A stretch of 23,304 nt of DNA, from contig JAISDM010000139.1 of the NCBI GenBank assembly GCA_031264885.1, forward strand, positions 1 to 23,304. Reading direction: 5' to 3'. Below the pieces are notes generated by a model that was not told where the DNA came from, searched no databases, and saw only the letters and a program-made list of their open reading frames with translations. The DNA comes from Peptococcaceae bacterium. Its GTDB lineage: Bacteria > Bacillota > Peptococcia > DRI-13 > UBA5745. Below are positions 15,868 to 22,993 of the stretch, one piece after another (the stretch's first letter is position 1; every line of letters starts with the position of its first letter). Both the position numbers and the translations under genes were made by a program.

Positions 15868-15976
15868 GGGCCCGTCCGGAAACAACAAAAATCGCATCGT
15901 CAACACAACATGGAAACGCACCCTAAATATTACCAGGCTTGAATGTCCCCCATCGTGCCGGTTTTGTCCGTCCCCC

Positions 15977-16051
15977 GTCATTCCGGCTTTACGCCGGAAT
16001 CCAGGTTCCTTGGCTTATCATTTTTGGATTCCGGGACAAGCCCGGAATGAC
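15977..16051. repeat. REP-B palindrome (third copy, inverted)
   Basis: Same 75-bp length as the other two copies but in the opposite orientation, judged from the asymmetric spacer. Its left arm mini-hairpin is ATTCCGGC/GCCGGAAT with loop TTTAC instead of ATTCCGGG/CCCGGAAT: both strands of the stem changed together. It begins the 3' side of the prs transcript, 35 bp after the stop codon. Confidence 0.9.
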
Positions 16052-16085
16052 AAGAGGAACCGGAATGACGGAAGAAATGGGCAGC

Positions 16086-17030
16086 TTATATAAACAGCTG
16101 GCTCAGCGACACATCCTCGTGAATCCGGATGATGGCTTCGCCGATTAGGCTGGCTGTGGACAGCACATGGATTTTGTCGATTTTTTTGCTGGGACTCAGG
16201 GGGATGGTATCGGTCATGACCACCTCGGTGATCACCGATTTCTTGATCCGGTCGATGGCCGGGCCGGACAGAACCCCGTGGATGCCGCAGACGTAGATCT
16301 CCTTCGCCCCGTTTTTCATCAGGGCTTTGGCGCCTAAAGTAATGGTCCCCGCCGTATCGACGATATCGTCCAGCATAATGGCGGTTTTGCCATCCACATT
16401 GCCTATGATGTGCATGACCTCGGCCACATTGGGCTTCGGGCGGCGTTTATCGATAATGGCCAAAGGCAGATGAAGGCGTTCCGCCATAACCCGGGCGCGG
16501 GACACACCGCCTATATCCGGAGAAACCACGATGGCTTCCTTGAAATTTTTCTTTTTTATATAATCGGACAGAAGCGGCACCCCTGTGAGATGATCCACCG
16601 GAACATCAAAGAAGCCCTGGATTTGGCCGGCGTGCAGGTCGAAGGTCACGACGCGGTTGGCGCCCGCCTTGGTGATTAAATTGGCGACCAGCCGGGCGGT
16701 GATGGGCTCCCGTGATTTGGTCTTGCGGTCCTGGCGGGCATATCCGTAATAGGGCATCACCGCGGTGATCCTGCTCGCGGAGGCCCGGCGCAGGCAGTCG
16801 ATCATGATCAGAAGCTCCATAATATGATCATTGACCGGGGTACACGTGGGCTGAATCACATAGCAATCCGCCCCCCGGACGCTTTCGGCGATGCTCAGTC
16901 CGATCTCCTTATCCGAAAAAGACTTCACAACCGCCTTCGAAACCTCCATCCCCAAATAATCCGCGATGTCCTCGGCAAGGGCAGGGTTCGCGTTCCCCGT
17001 AAAAACCTGGATGTTTCTATAGTTTGACAT
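16086..17030 (-). CDS. prs: Ribose-phosphate pyrophosphokinase (PRPP synthetase)
   Basis: A 314-residue PRPP synthetase that transfers pyrophosphate from ATP to ribose 5-phosphate, feeding purine, pyrimidine, NAD, His and Trp synthesis. Visible features: SFSDKEIGLSI near 37-47, ATP-site YYGYARQDRK (94-103), the metal-binding VTFDLHAGQIQGFF (128-141) and the PRPP loop DDIVDTAGT (221-229). Length and motifs fit class I enzymes. It starts 17 bases after the glmU stop, the classical glmU-prs pair of Firmicutes. The ribosome binding site is modest (AAAGGA about 12 bases upstream) and lies in a direct repeat AGGACTGAA spanning the glmU stop. Confidence 0.97.
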   Translation of the reverse strand: MSNYRNIQVFTGNANPALAEDIADYLGMEVSKAVVKSFSDKEIGLSIAESVRGADCYVIQPTCTPVNDHIMELLIMIDCLRRASASRITAVMPYYGYARQDRKTKSREPITARLVANLITKAGANRVVTFDLHAGQIQGFFDVPVDHLTGVPLLSDYIKKKNFKEAIVVSPDIGGVSRARVMAERLHLPLAIIDKRRPKPNVAEVMHIIGNVDGKTAIMLDDIVDTAGTITLGAKALMKNGAKEIYVCGIHGVLSGPAIDRIKKSVITEVVMTDTIPLSPSKKIDKIHVLSTASLIGEAIIRIHEDVSLSQLFI

Positions 17031-17047
17031 GGGTCAATTCAGTCCTT

Positions 17048-18427
17048 TCAGTCCTTCCCGTTTTGATGCCAATGTTCGATGATTTTTTGTTTCCCCCGGG
17101 CGACAGCCAGGGATCCGGGCGGCACATCCTTGGTGATGGTGGAACCGGCGCCCACATAGGCGCCCTTGCCCACGCGCACCGGCGCCACAAAATTGCTGTT
17201 GCTTCCAATAAAGCTGTCGTCCTCAAACACTGTGGCGTGTTTGTCTTTGCCGTCATAGTTGCAGGTAATGGTTCCCGCGCCCACGTTCACCCTACTGCCC
17301 ACGGTGCTGTCTCCCACATAGCTGAGATGCGGGATCTTCGCCCCGGCCGCGACTGTCGTCTTTTTTAACTCAACAAAATCGCCTATTTTGACATAGTCCG
17401 ACAAAACCGTTTCCGGACGGATGTAACTGTAAGGCCCAATGACGCAGTGTCCGCCCACCTCAGATTCCATTATGGCGGCCTGAGTGACCACCGTATCGTC
17501 TCCCAGCCTGCTGCCGCTCATCCTCACCCAGGGCCCGATTTGACAGCGCCTGCCGATGACGCATCTCCCGGACAGGATCACGCCGGGTTCCAGAACCGTG
17601 TCGCTTCCGATGGATACGCCATCGTCGATATAGGTGCTTTCCGGATCCCGGATGGTGACCCCTTCCAGCATATGGCGGCGCAAAATCCGCCGGCGCATCC
17701 GGGCTTCGGCCTCAGCCAGCTGGGCCCGGTCGTTGACGCCCATGGCCTCGCCGGGATCCGCCAAAACCAAGCTCTCGGTCCTCAGTCCCCGGCCCACCAG
17801 GTATCGGATCAGATCCGTCAGATAATACTCTCCCTGAGCGTTGGCAGGTTTCAGCGACGCCAGCCCTTCCTTTAAATAACGCAAATCGAAGCAGTACGCG
17901 CCTGTGTTGATCTCGCGTATCTGCTTGATTTGGGGGGTTGCGTCTCTTTCCTCCACAATATCTATAATTGGCGGATTCTCTCCGCGGCCTTCGCGTATTA
18001 CGCGGCCATATCCAAAGGGATCCATCAGCCGCGCGGTCAGCAATGTGGCCGCCGCCCCGGCTTCGCGGTGAGCATATCGCAAATCCCGCAGGGTCTCGCC
18101 CCTGATCAGGGGCGTGTCTCCGCACAAGACCAGACAGTCTCCCTCCTCGTACGCCTCCAGCGCGGGCAGCGCCTGAATCAGAGCGTGGCCCGTGCCCAGG
18201 GGCTCAAGCTGCGGTACGGACTCGGAGCGCCCCCGGATGATCTCTTGGACGCGCCCGGCCTCATGTCCCAGCACCGTAATGATCCGCTCCGTCTTCGCCT
18301 CCTCCAAAGCATCCACTACATACAGCAGCATGGGTTTGCCGCAAACCGGATGAAGCATCTTTGGGACGTCCGATTTCATGCGGGTACCCATTCCGGCAGC
18401 CAAAACCACCGCAACTGATTTATCCAT
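17048..18427 (-). CDS. glmU: Bifunctional UDP-N-acetylglucosamine synthase GlmU
   Basis: A 459-residue GlmU that acetylates glucosamine-1-phosphate and then uridylylates it to UDP-GlcNAc for peptidoglycan and wall polymers. The N-terminal pyrophosphorylase begins VVLAAGMGTRMKSDVPK (7-23), with LCGDTPLI at 101-108. From about 250 onward a left-handed beta-helix of hexapeptide repeats forms the acetyltransferase, with KIPHLSYVGDS (364-374) containing the active-site His and NVGAGTITCNYDGKDKH (381-397). The frame is open 44 codons upstream, but homology starts at the ATG at 18427, preceded by AAGGGAAAAT and AGGAG. It has its own likely promoter because 367 bp of repeats separate it from spoVG. 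Confidence 0.97.
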   Translation of the reverse strand: MDKSVAVVLAAGMGTRMKSDVPKMLHPVCGKPMLLYVVDALEEAKTERIITVLGHEAGRVQEIIRGRSESVPQLEPLGTGHALIQALPALEAYEEGDCLVLCGDTPLIRGETLRDLRYAHREAGAAATLLTARLMDPFGYGRVIREGRGENPPIIDIVEERDATPQIKQIREINTGAYCFDLRYLKEGLASLKPANAQGEYYLTDLIRYLVGRGLRTESLVLADPGEAMGVNDRAQLAEAEARMRRRILRRHMLEGVTIRDPESTYIDDGVSIGSDTVLEPGVILSGRCVIGRRCQIGPWVRMSGSRLGDDTVVTQAAIMESEVGGHCVIGPYSYIRPETVLSDYVKIGDFVELKKTTVAAGAKIPHLSYVGDSTVGSRVNVGAGTITCNYDGKDKHATVFEDDSFIGSNSNFVAPVRVGKGAYVGAGSTITKDVPPGSLAVARGKQKIIEHWHQNGKD

Positions 18428-18467
18428 ATTTTCCCTTTTCTCCTTTTTGACTTCCGCTACAAATATA

Positions 18468-18496
18468 TTTATATCACATCCTCCGGCCAGAGTCAC
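18468..18496 (-). promoter_or_regulatory. Probable promoter for glmU-prs
   Basis: On the minus strand GTGACT (18496-18491), 17-bp spacer, TATAAA (18473-18468), about 40 bp upstream of the glmU start. Four of six and five of six bases match the sigma-A consensus. The surrounding 18428-18530 is the only AT-rich, repeat-free part of the spoVG-glmU gap. Confidence 0.5.
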
Positions 18497-18563
18497 CTTT
18501 TTTTGAAAAAAAACACTCGGGCCGGAATGACGGTGGAACGAGGAACTCGCGTCAATCAAGGGC

Positions 18564-18628
18564 GGGCGGCAGAATGCCGCCCCTACAAATACATCGCCCC
18601 GGCGCCATAGGGCGGCATTCTGTCACCC
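18564..18628. repeat. REP-A inverted pair, right unit decayed
   Basis: Forward unit 18564-18586 (perfect stem, loop GAA), about 20 bp of spacer, then a reverse unit at 18607-18628 in which one G of the run is lost and the distal arm reads TGTCACCC, so the second stem is broken. This is an old copy next to an intact one. Confidence 0.8.
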
Positions 18629-18646
18629 GCGTTTCCGGACGGTCTG

Positions 18647-18713
18647 GCGCGGCAAAATGCCGCCCCTACAGTCGCGGCGTTTCCGATACCGTAGGGGCGG
18701 CATTCTGCCGCCC
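18647..18713. repeat. REP-A inverted pair
   Basis: Forward unit 18647-18669 (loop AAA, one mismatch in the stem), exactly 21 bp of spacer, reverse unit 18691-18713 (loop TTC): a 67-bp element of the same dimensions as 15801-15867. With the pair at 18564 it gives four alternating units in 150 bp between spoVG and glmU. Confidence 0.85.
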
Positions 18714-18794
18714 GTGTTCTTGCCGAAATTTCAGAACTTTAGGAACTGTGCGGCGAACCTGGCCGGCCGCGCGGCGTTTCTCACCCCTTATGAT

Positions 18795-19049
18795 TCAAAT
18801 GGCTTCCTGATACGCTTCCAGCACCGCGTCCTGCAACAAGCTCCTGGCCTCCGTGGAAATGGGATGCGCAATATCCCTGTAGATTCCCTCGGTGGTCCGG
18901 CGGCTCGGCATGGCCACAAACAAACCGCTGTTGCCTTCCACAACCTTGACGTCGTGAATGACGAAAGCATGGTCAAATGTGACCGATACGACGGCTTTCA
19001 TCTTCCCCTCCTGGTTAATTCTCCGGATCTTGACATCTGTCACCTGCAT
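18795..19049 (-). CDS. spoVG: Septation/sporulation regulator SpoVG
   Basis: An 84-residue SpoVG, a small nucleic-acid-binding protein that influences sporulation septation and global gene expression in Firmicutes. The full family pattern is present: MQVTDVKIRRI at the start, KMKAVVSVTFDHAFVIHDVKV (split 17-37), GLFVAMPSRRT (43-53) and YRDIAHPIS (57-65). The ATG at 19049 matches the family start; a frame-continuous ATG 12 codons upstream encodes unconserved residues. The ribosome binding site is moderate (AAAGGCGGGA). A sigma-H-like promoter lies about 60-85 bp upstream. The preceding gene is ispE and the next is glmU, as in Bacillus except that purR and yabJ are absent. Confidence 0.96.
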   Translation of the reverse strand: MQVTDVKIRRINQEGKMKAVVSVTFDHAFVIHDVKVVEGNSGLFVAMPSRRTTEGIYRDIAHPISTEARSLLQDAVLEAYQEAI

Positions 19050-19067
19050 CTGAATCCCGCCTTTGCT

Positions 19068-19084
19068 TGGAGGTTTGGCCTCCA
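19068..19084 (-). other. Small hairpin in the spoVG leader
   Basis: Read on the minus strand, TGGAGG and CCTCCA pair around the loop CCAAA, between the sigma-H-like promoter and the spoVG ribosome binding site. It contains a GGAGG that could act as a decoy or upstream ribosome site with the ATG at 19085. Its role is unknown. Confidence 0.4.
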
Positions 19085-19105
19085 TTATTTTGTTTTCATG
19101 TTACT

Positions 19106-19134
19106 GTATTCGACGGATTCCAGATTATTCCTGC
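19106..19134 (-). promoter_or_regulatory. Sigma-H-like promoter of spoVG
   Basis: Minus strand: GCAGGAATA (19134-19126), 11-bp spacer, GTCGAATAC (19114-19106). The sigma-H consensus known from Bacillus is RNAGGAWWW and RNNGAATWW; the first box fits fully and the second in eight of nine positions. Transcription of spoVG from a sigma-H promoter is well established in Bacillus subtilis. A sigma-A promoter of comparable quality is not seen in this gap. Confidence 0.6.
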
Positions 19135-19174
19135 TATGGAATTCAATTATTTTTCTTTTTTTCTATTTTATGGA

Positions 19175-20122
19175 TCATTCTTCCCCTTCGATATCCTCTA
19201 TCGGATTCTCCTCAACAGACGCCTCCCCCAGATAAATCATGCTCCGGTTCAAATCCTCCTCCGTCAGGCTGCGCGTCAGAAGGACGGTCCAGCCCTCCGC
19301 CCGTTTCATGTGCGAGGCCAGCATCCGGGCCTGCTCCTCCTCCCGGGCAAAAGCGGCCAAAGTAGGGCCGCTGCCGGCCATCAAAACGGCCTCCGCGCCC
19401 ATCCTGCGAAAATCCCTCCCCCATTGCGCCAGATAGGGATAAATCTTGAAAACCGGATATTCCAGCGCGTTGCCCATGGCGCGGTATATTTCCCCCAGAT
19501 CCTGGTTTTCCAGTCCGAGGATCATATTCCGGGCGTTGGGATGGGTTGCCAGCGCGGCGTTCATTTGATCATAATGAAGGTATATCTCAGCGGTGGACAA
19601 AGCAAAAGAGGGTTTGGCCAGCACCATCCACAGCATGGGCCCGGGATCGACGGGGGTCAGGATCTCTCCGCGCCCTTCGCCTAAAGCGGCCAGCGGATAA
19701 AGGCAGAAGGCCACATCCGAACCCAGCTCCGAGGCGAACGCCTCTAAGGTTTCCCTGGACAGCCCCAATTCATAAAGCAAATTCAAGCCGGTCAAGGCCG
19801 CCGCCGCGTCGGCGCTGCCGCCCGCCAGGCCGGCCATCACCGGGATTTTTTTGATGATCCGTATGTGTACCCCCGAAATTTGGGGGAATTTCTCCATCAT
19901 AAGCAGCGCGGCGTCGTAAGCCAGATTCCCCGGGCCCTGGGGCAGATCCTTCCGGTCCGCCTCAAGCGTCAGCCCTTCTTCTTTTTTTTCCAAAGAGATC
20001 AGGTCGAACAAATGGATCCCGCGAAACACCGTGGACAGCCGGTGATACCCGTCGGGGCGCCGGTCCTGCACATCCAGGGTCAGATTGATTTTACCAAAGG
20101 CTTTTAAGATGATTTTTTTCAT
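19175..20122 (-). CDS. ispE: 4-diphosphocytidyl-2-C-methyl-D-erythritol kinase IspE
   Basis: A 315-residue GHMP-family kinase that phosphorylates CDP-methylerythritol in the non-mevalonate (MEP) isoprenoid pathway. It shows KAFGKINLTLDV (7-18), RPDGYHRLSTVF (22-33), the ATP-binding PVMAGLAGGSADAAAAL (94-110) and LGSDVAFCL (133-141) with the catalytic Asp. The C-terminal MAGSGPTLAAF motif is intact, followed by an acidic tail (EENPIEDIEGEE). It overlaps the typA end by 32 bases, with GGAG about ten bases before the ATG, so it is probably expressed with typA. It encodes the MEP route in this organism. Confidence 0.95.
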   Translation of the reverse strand: MKKIILKAFGKINLTLDVQDRRPDGYHRLSTVFRGIHLFDLISLEKKEEGLTLEADRKDLPQGPGNLAYDAALLMMEKFPQISGVHIRIIKKIPVMAGLAGGSADAAAALTGLNLLYELGLSRETLEAFASELGSDVAFCLYPLAALGEGRGEILTPVDPGPMLWMVLAKPSFALSTAEIYLHYDQMNAALATHPNARNMILGLENQDLGEIYRAMGNALEYPVFKIYPYLAQWGRDFRRMGAEAVLMAGSGPTLAAFAREEEQARMLASHMKRAEGWTVLLTRSLTEEDLNRSMIYLGEASVEENPIEDIEGEE

Positions 20123-21917
20123 GCCGCTCTCGCTCCGCCTTATTGAGGAACCGTTTCCTCAGCCGTATGGATTTGGGGGTGATCTCGATCAGCTCGTCGT
20201 CCTCGATATATTCCACCGCCTGCTCCAATGACAGGATCCTGGGGGATTTCAGCTTCACCGTTTCCTCTTTTGTGGAAGACCGCACGTTGCTGGCGGCTTT
20301 TTCCTTGCACACGTTGACCACCAGATCCTGCTCCCGGCTGTTTTCCCCCACGATCATGCCTTCGTATACCTCCACGCCGGCCTGCACAAAGAGGGTGCCG
20401 CGCTCCTCCACATTCAGCAGCCCGTAATTATGGGTCACGCCGGTCTCCCAGGCGACCAGCACGCCGTTTTTGCGCCTGCTGATTTCTCCCCGCCAGGGTT
20501 TGTAGCTGTCAAACACATGGCTCATGATCCCGTACCCCCGCGTATCCGTCAGGAACTCGGTGCGGAATCCCACCAGGCTCCGGGCGGGGATGCTGTATTC
20601 CAGGCGCACCCATCCGGACTGGGTGACCATGTTGAGCATTTCCCCTTTGCGGGCGCCCAGTTTCTCCATGATGGACCCTACGTTCTCTTCCGGGAAGTCC
20701 GCCACCAGGTATTCAAAGGGTTCGCATTTTTCCCCGTCTATATCTTTAAAAATAACCCGCGGCTTTGAGACTTGAAACTCCAGGCCCTCCCGCCTCATGG
20801 TTTCGATGAGGATGGCCAAATGCAGTTCTCCCCGGCCGCTGACAAGGAATATCTCCGGCCTGTCGGTGGCCTCCACTCTCAACGAAACGTCGGTCTCCGT
20901 CTCCCGCAGAAGCCGGGCCTCCAGCTTCCTGGCCGTGACCGGATCCCCCTCCCGCCCGGCAAAGGGCGAATCGTTCACCACGAAGCTCATTTGCAGCGTG
21001 GGTTCGTCGATGGTCAGCAAGGGCAGCGGCTCCGGATGTTCCGGGTCGCACAGGGTTTCGCCCACGCTGATTTTGTTGATGCCGGCCACGCCCACAATGT
21101 CCCCCGCTTTGGCCTCTTGGATCTCCTCCCGCCGCAGGCCCTTGAAGCCGAACAATTTCGTCACCCGTATGTCTTCCAGGCTCCCGTCCCGTTTGACCAC
21201 CGCCGCCCGGCTCCCGGAGACGATCCGCCCGCGCCGGATGCGGCCGATGCCCACGCGGCCGATGTAGTCGTTATAATCCAATAAAGTCACCTGGAACTGC
21301 AATGGCTCCGCGTCGCTTCCTTCCGGACAGGGGATGTACCGAATGATGCTCTCGAACAAAGGTCCCATATCCGTGCCCGACGCCTCGGAATCCATAGACG
21401 CCCAGCCCTCAAAAGCGGAAGTGAACACCACCGGGAAATCCAGGTCGTCCTCGCCGGCGCCCAAATCGATCAGCAGATCCAGCACCTCGTCCATAACCTC
21501 CGCGGGCCTGGCGTTGTCCCGATCCATTTTGTTGATCACCACAACGGGACGGAGCCCCACCTCCAGCGCTTTCCGCAAGACGAACCTGGTTTGGGGCATG
21601 CAGCCTTCAAAGGCGTCCACCACCAACAGCACGCCGTCCACCATTTTCAAAATACGCTCCACCTCGCCGCCGAAATCGGCGTGTCCGGGGGTGTCCACAA
21701 TATTGATGATATATCCTTTATACTCAATGGCTGTGTTTTTCGCCAAAATGGTGATGCCCTTCTCCCGTTCCAAATCCCCGGAGTCCATCACGCGTTCTTC
21801 CATGTGCCCATGAGACTGGATGCTCCCTGATTGAGACAGCAGCTTGTCCACCAAAGTGGTCTTGCCGTGATCCACATGGGCGATGATGGCGATATTTCGC
21901 ATTTCTTCCCTAGACAC
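20091..21917 (-). CDS. typA: Ribosome-associated translational GTPase TypA/BipA
   Basis: A 608-residue TypA/BipA, related to EF-G and LepA, which binds 70S ribosomes and supports assembly and growth under stress. G1 is AHVDHGKTT (13-21), G3 is DTPGHADFGGEV, G4 is NKMD and the G5 region is TSAFEGWAS; the EF-G-like domains and the TypA-specific C-terminal domain follow (GYGIMSHVFDSY, RKNGVLVAWETG, YEGMIVGENSR). The frame is open upstream, but I chose the GTG at 21917: AGGAGG lies exactly six bases away and the resulting N-terminus, MSREEMRNIAIIAHV, matches the usual family start. The ATG at 21902 is a weaker alternative. It has its own promoter and follows a strong terminator. Confidence 0.96.
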   Translation of the reverse strand: MSREEMRNIAIIAHVDHGKTTLVDKLLSQSGSIQSHGHMEERVMDSGDLEREKGITILAKNTAIEYKGYIINIVDTPGHADFGGEVERILKMVDGVLLVVDAFEGCMPQTRFVLRKALEVGLRPVVVINKMDRDNARPAEVMDEVLDLLIDLGAGEDDLDFPVVFTSAFEGWASMDSEASGTDMGPLFESIIRYIPCPEGSDAEPLQFQVTLLDYNDYIGRVGIGRIRRGRIVSGSRAAVVKRDGSLEDIRVTKLFGFKGLRREEIQEAKAGDIVGVAGINKISVGETLCDPEHPEPLPLLTIDEPTLQMSFVVNDSPFAGREGDPVTARKLEARLLRETETDVSLRVEATDRPEIFLVSGRGELHLAILIETMRREGLEFQVSKPRVIFKDIDGEKCEPFEYLVADFPEENVGSIMEKLGARKGEMLNMVTQSGWVRLEYSIPARSLVGFRTEFLTDTRGYGIMSHVFDSYKPWRGEISRRKNGVLVAWETGVTHNYGLLNVEERGTLFVQAGVEVYEGMIVGENSREQDLVVNVCKEKAASNVRSSTKEETVKLKSPRILSLEQAVEYIEDDELIEITPKSIRLRKRFLNKAERERHEKNHLKSLW

Positions 21918-21923
21918 AAAAAT

Positions 21924-21952
21924 CCTCCTGTATTCCTCTATTCCTGTATTCC
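21924..21952 (-). promoter_or_regulatory. typA ribosome binding site with upstream 8-bp tandem repeats
   Basis: AGGAGG at 21929-21924 is six bases before the GTG and decides the start. Directly upstream are three 8-base tandem repeats, GGAATACA, GGAATAGA, GGAATACA (21952-21929), a purine-rich run leading into the ribosome binding site, whose GGAGGATT looks like a diverged fourth copy. Confidence 0.75.
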
Positions 21953-21990
21953 CGCTCCGGCCAAATCCCATACCGCGCGGCGCGATTTTT

Positions 21991-22019
21991 ATTGTATTAC
22001 GTCCGCATAAAAAAGGCAA
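21991..22019 (-). promoter_or_regulatory. Sigma-A-type promoter for typA-ispE
   Basis: Minus strand: TTGCCT (22019-22014), 17-bp spacer, TACAAT (21996-21991). It lies just downstream of the terminator of the preceding gene and about 75 bp upstream of the typA start. Confidence 0.68.
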
Positions 22020-22022
22020 GAC

Positions 22023-22056
22023 AAAAAAAAGCCGGCTGGACGAAACCCAGCCGGCT
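22023..22056 (-). terminator. Intrinsic terminator
   Basis: Minus strand: AGCCGGCTGG (22056-22047) pairs perfectly with CCAGCCGGCT (22039-22030) across a 7-base loop and is followed by eight T residues (22030-22023). It ends the transcript of the gene at 22105-22692 and isolates typA. In the plus direction the hairpin is followed by GCTTTTTCT, so weak bidirectional activity is possible. Confidence 0.92.
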
Positions 22057-22104
22057 GCTTTTTCTATGTTTTTTCTGTTTTCCCCTGTTTTTTTCCGTCC
22101 AAAC

Positions 22105-22692
22105 CTACATATCCTCAGCCGTGGCGTCTTCACCTTCGGTATCCGCGGCGTCCGCTATGGCGCCCTCGCCCTCAATGATGATGTCCTCGGAAAGCTTACC
22201 CCCCCCTAAATCTGTCAGTTGAAACGTCCATGATCCCTTAACGGAGTATGTAAGCCCTTCTTCAAAGAATATCTCGCAGCCATTATACCCGCTCAGCACA
22301 TCCAGGGATTCCACCCGATGAACCTCATTCATGGCGAATACGGCTTTGGGGATTTCAAAACCAATCTGGTCTGTCACATCGCGGCCATGATCATACGCCC
22401 TGAATTTAAGAACAATAACCGGTTTCGTGAGTCCTTGATTCTCCGCGTTGAACGAAAACTTAACCGTGATCGAATCATTGACGACTTTGACTTCAGACTG
22501 GGACATCATATCCTCGGAAACCATGCCCAACGGAGTTTCGTCTTCCGCGATCTCTATGACTTGTCTGCCCATCCGCATTGATAAAATCTTGCCCAGGGAC
22601 GTCCACTGATCCGTGACTGTCATAACGCTGACTACAATCAACAAGGCAAACGTTAGAAGGATAATCGCCGCGTATTTCGTTTCTTTTTTCAT
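22105..22692 (-). CDS. Hypothetical membrane-anchored extracytoplasmic protein
   Basis: I do not recognise this 195-residue protein. It starts with a basic MKKETK and a single membrane segment (about 8-27, IILLTFALLIVVSVMTV), with no lipobox, so it is probably an N-terminally anchored protein facing outside. Residues about 60-175 alternate in beta-like patterns (VKVVNDSITVKFSFNAENQG, PVIVLKFRAYDHG), suggesting an Ig-like or similar beta-sandwich. The tail is acidic and low in complexity (EGEGAIADAADTEGEDATAEDM region). The start is uncertain: ATG at 22692 with AGAG nine bases upstream is preferred over ATG at 22701, which abuts it. It is a single gene ending at a strong terminator. No convincing promoter was found in 22702-22855. 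Confidence 0.75.
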   Translation of the reverse strand: MKKETKYAAIILLTFALLIVVSVMTVTDQWTSLGKILSMRMGRQVIEIAEDETPLGMVSEDMMSQSEVKVVNDSITVKFSFNAENQGLTKPVIVLKFRAYDHGRDVTDQIGFEIPKAVFAMNEVHRVESLDVLSGYNGCEIFFEEGLTYSVKGSWTFQLTDLGGGKLSEDIIIEGEGAIADAADTEGEDATAEDM

Positions 22693-22855
22693 TTTCGCCA
22701 TCTCTTTTCGTCAGCAATTCATTTATCTTACCTGTTATAGAAGTTCGAAAAATATATCCGCTTTTAGTGGGTCCCAAAAAAATATTACCGTTTTTTCTCC
22801 TATTTTGTTTGACAATTCTCAATGATCACTCCATGCCGCGTTCCACAGTTATCAC

Positions 22856-22884
22856 TTGACAGCTCTTGTTCCCGAGCCTATAAT
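22856..22884 (+). promoter_or_regulatory. Perfect consensus sigma-A promoter
   Basis: TTGACA (22856-22861), 17-bp spacer, TATAAT (22879-22884): all twelve bases match consensus. It points away from the preceding gene into a structured leader and a short reading frame. It is the best promoter match I found in the window. Confidence 0.88.
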
Positions 22885-22901
22885 GAAATCGCCAGGGAGG
22901 A

Positions 22902-22992
22902 ACGGCAGGTAATATCACGACGTATGTGATGGCGCTTGCCGTTTCCCCATTTCCGCGCCGATCGCAAGCGGTCATGATTCCGGAGGTGGAAT
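22902..22992 (+). other. Structured leader with alternative pairings
   Basis: Stem A: ACGGCAGG (22902-22909) with CTTGCCGT (22935-22942), enclosing a small hairpin ATCAC/GTGAT (22914-22918 and 22926-22930). Stem B: CGCTTGC (22933-22939) with GCAAGCG (22964-22970), which shares bases with stem A, so the two exclude each other. Stem C: ATTCC (22977-22981) with GGAAT (22988-22992), displaying GGAGGT as the six-base loop. This fits a regulated 5' leader, but I recognise no known riboswitch class. Confidence 0.45.
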
Positions 22993-22993
22993 G

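Noticed and set aside
22702..22855. Promoter for the hypothetical protein gene at 22105-22692
   Set aside because: TTGTCA and TAATAT occur but are 22 bp apart, and TATAAC lacks a partner, so no confident call could be made.
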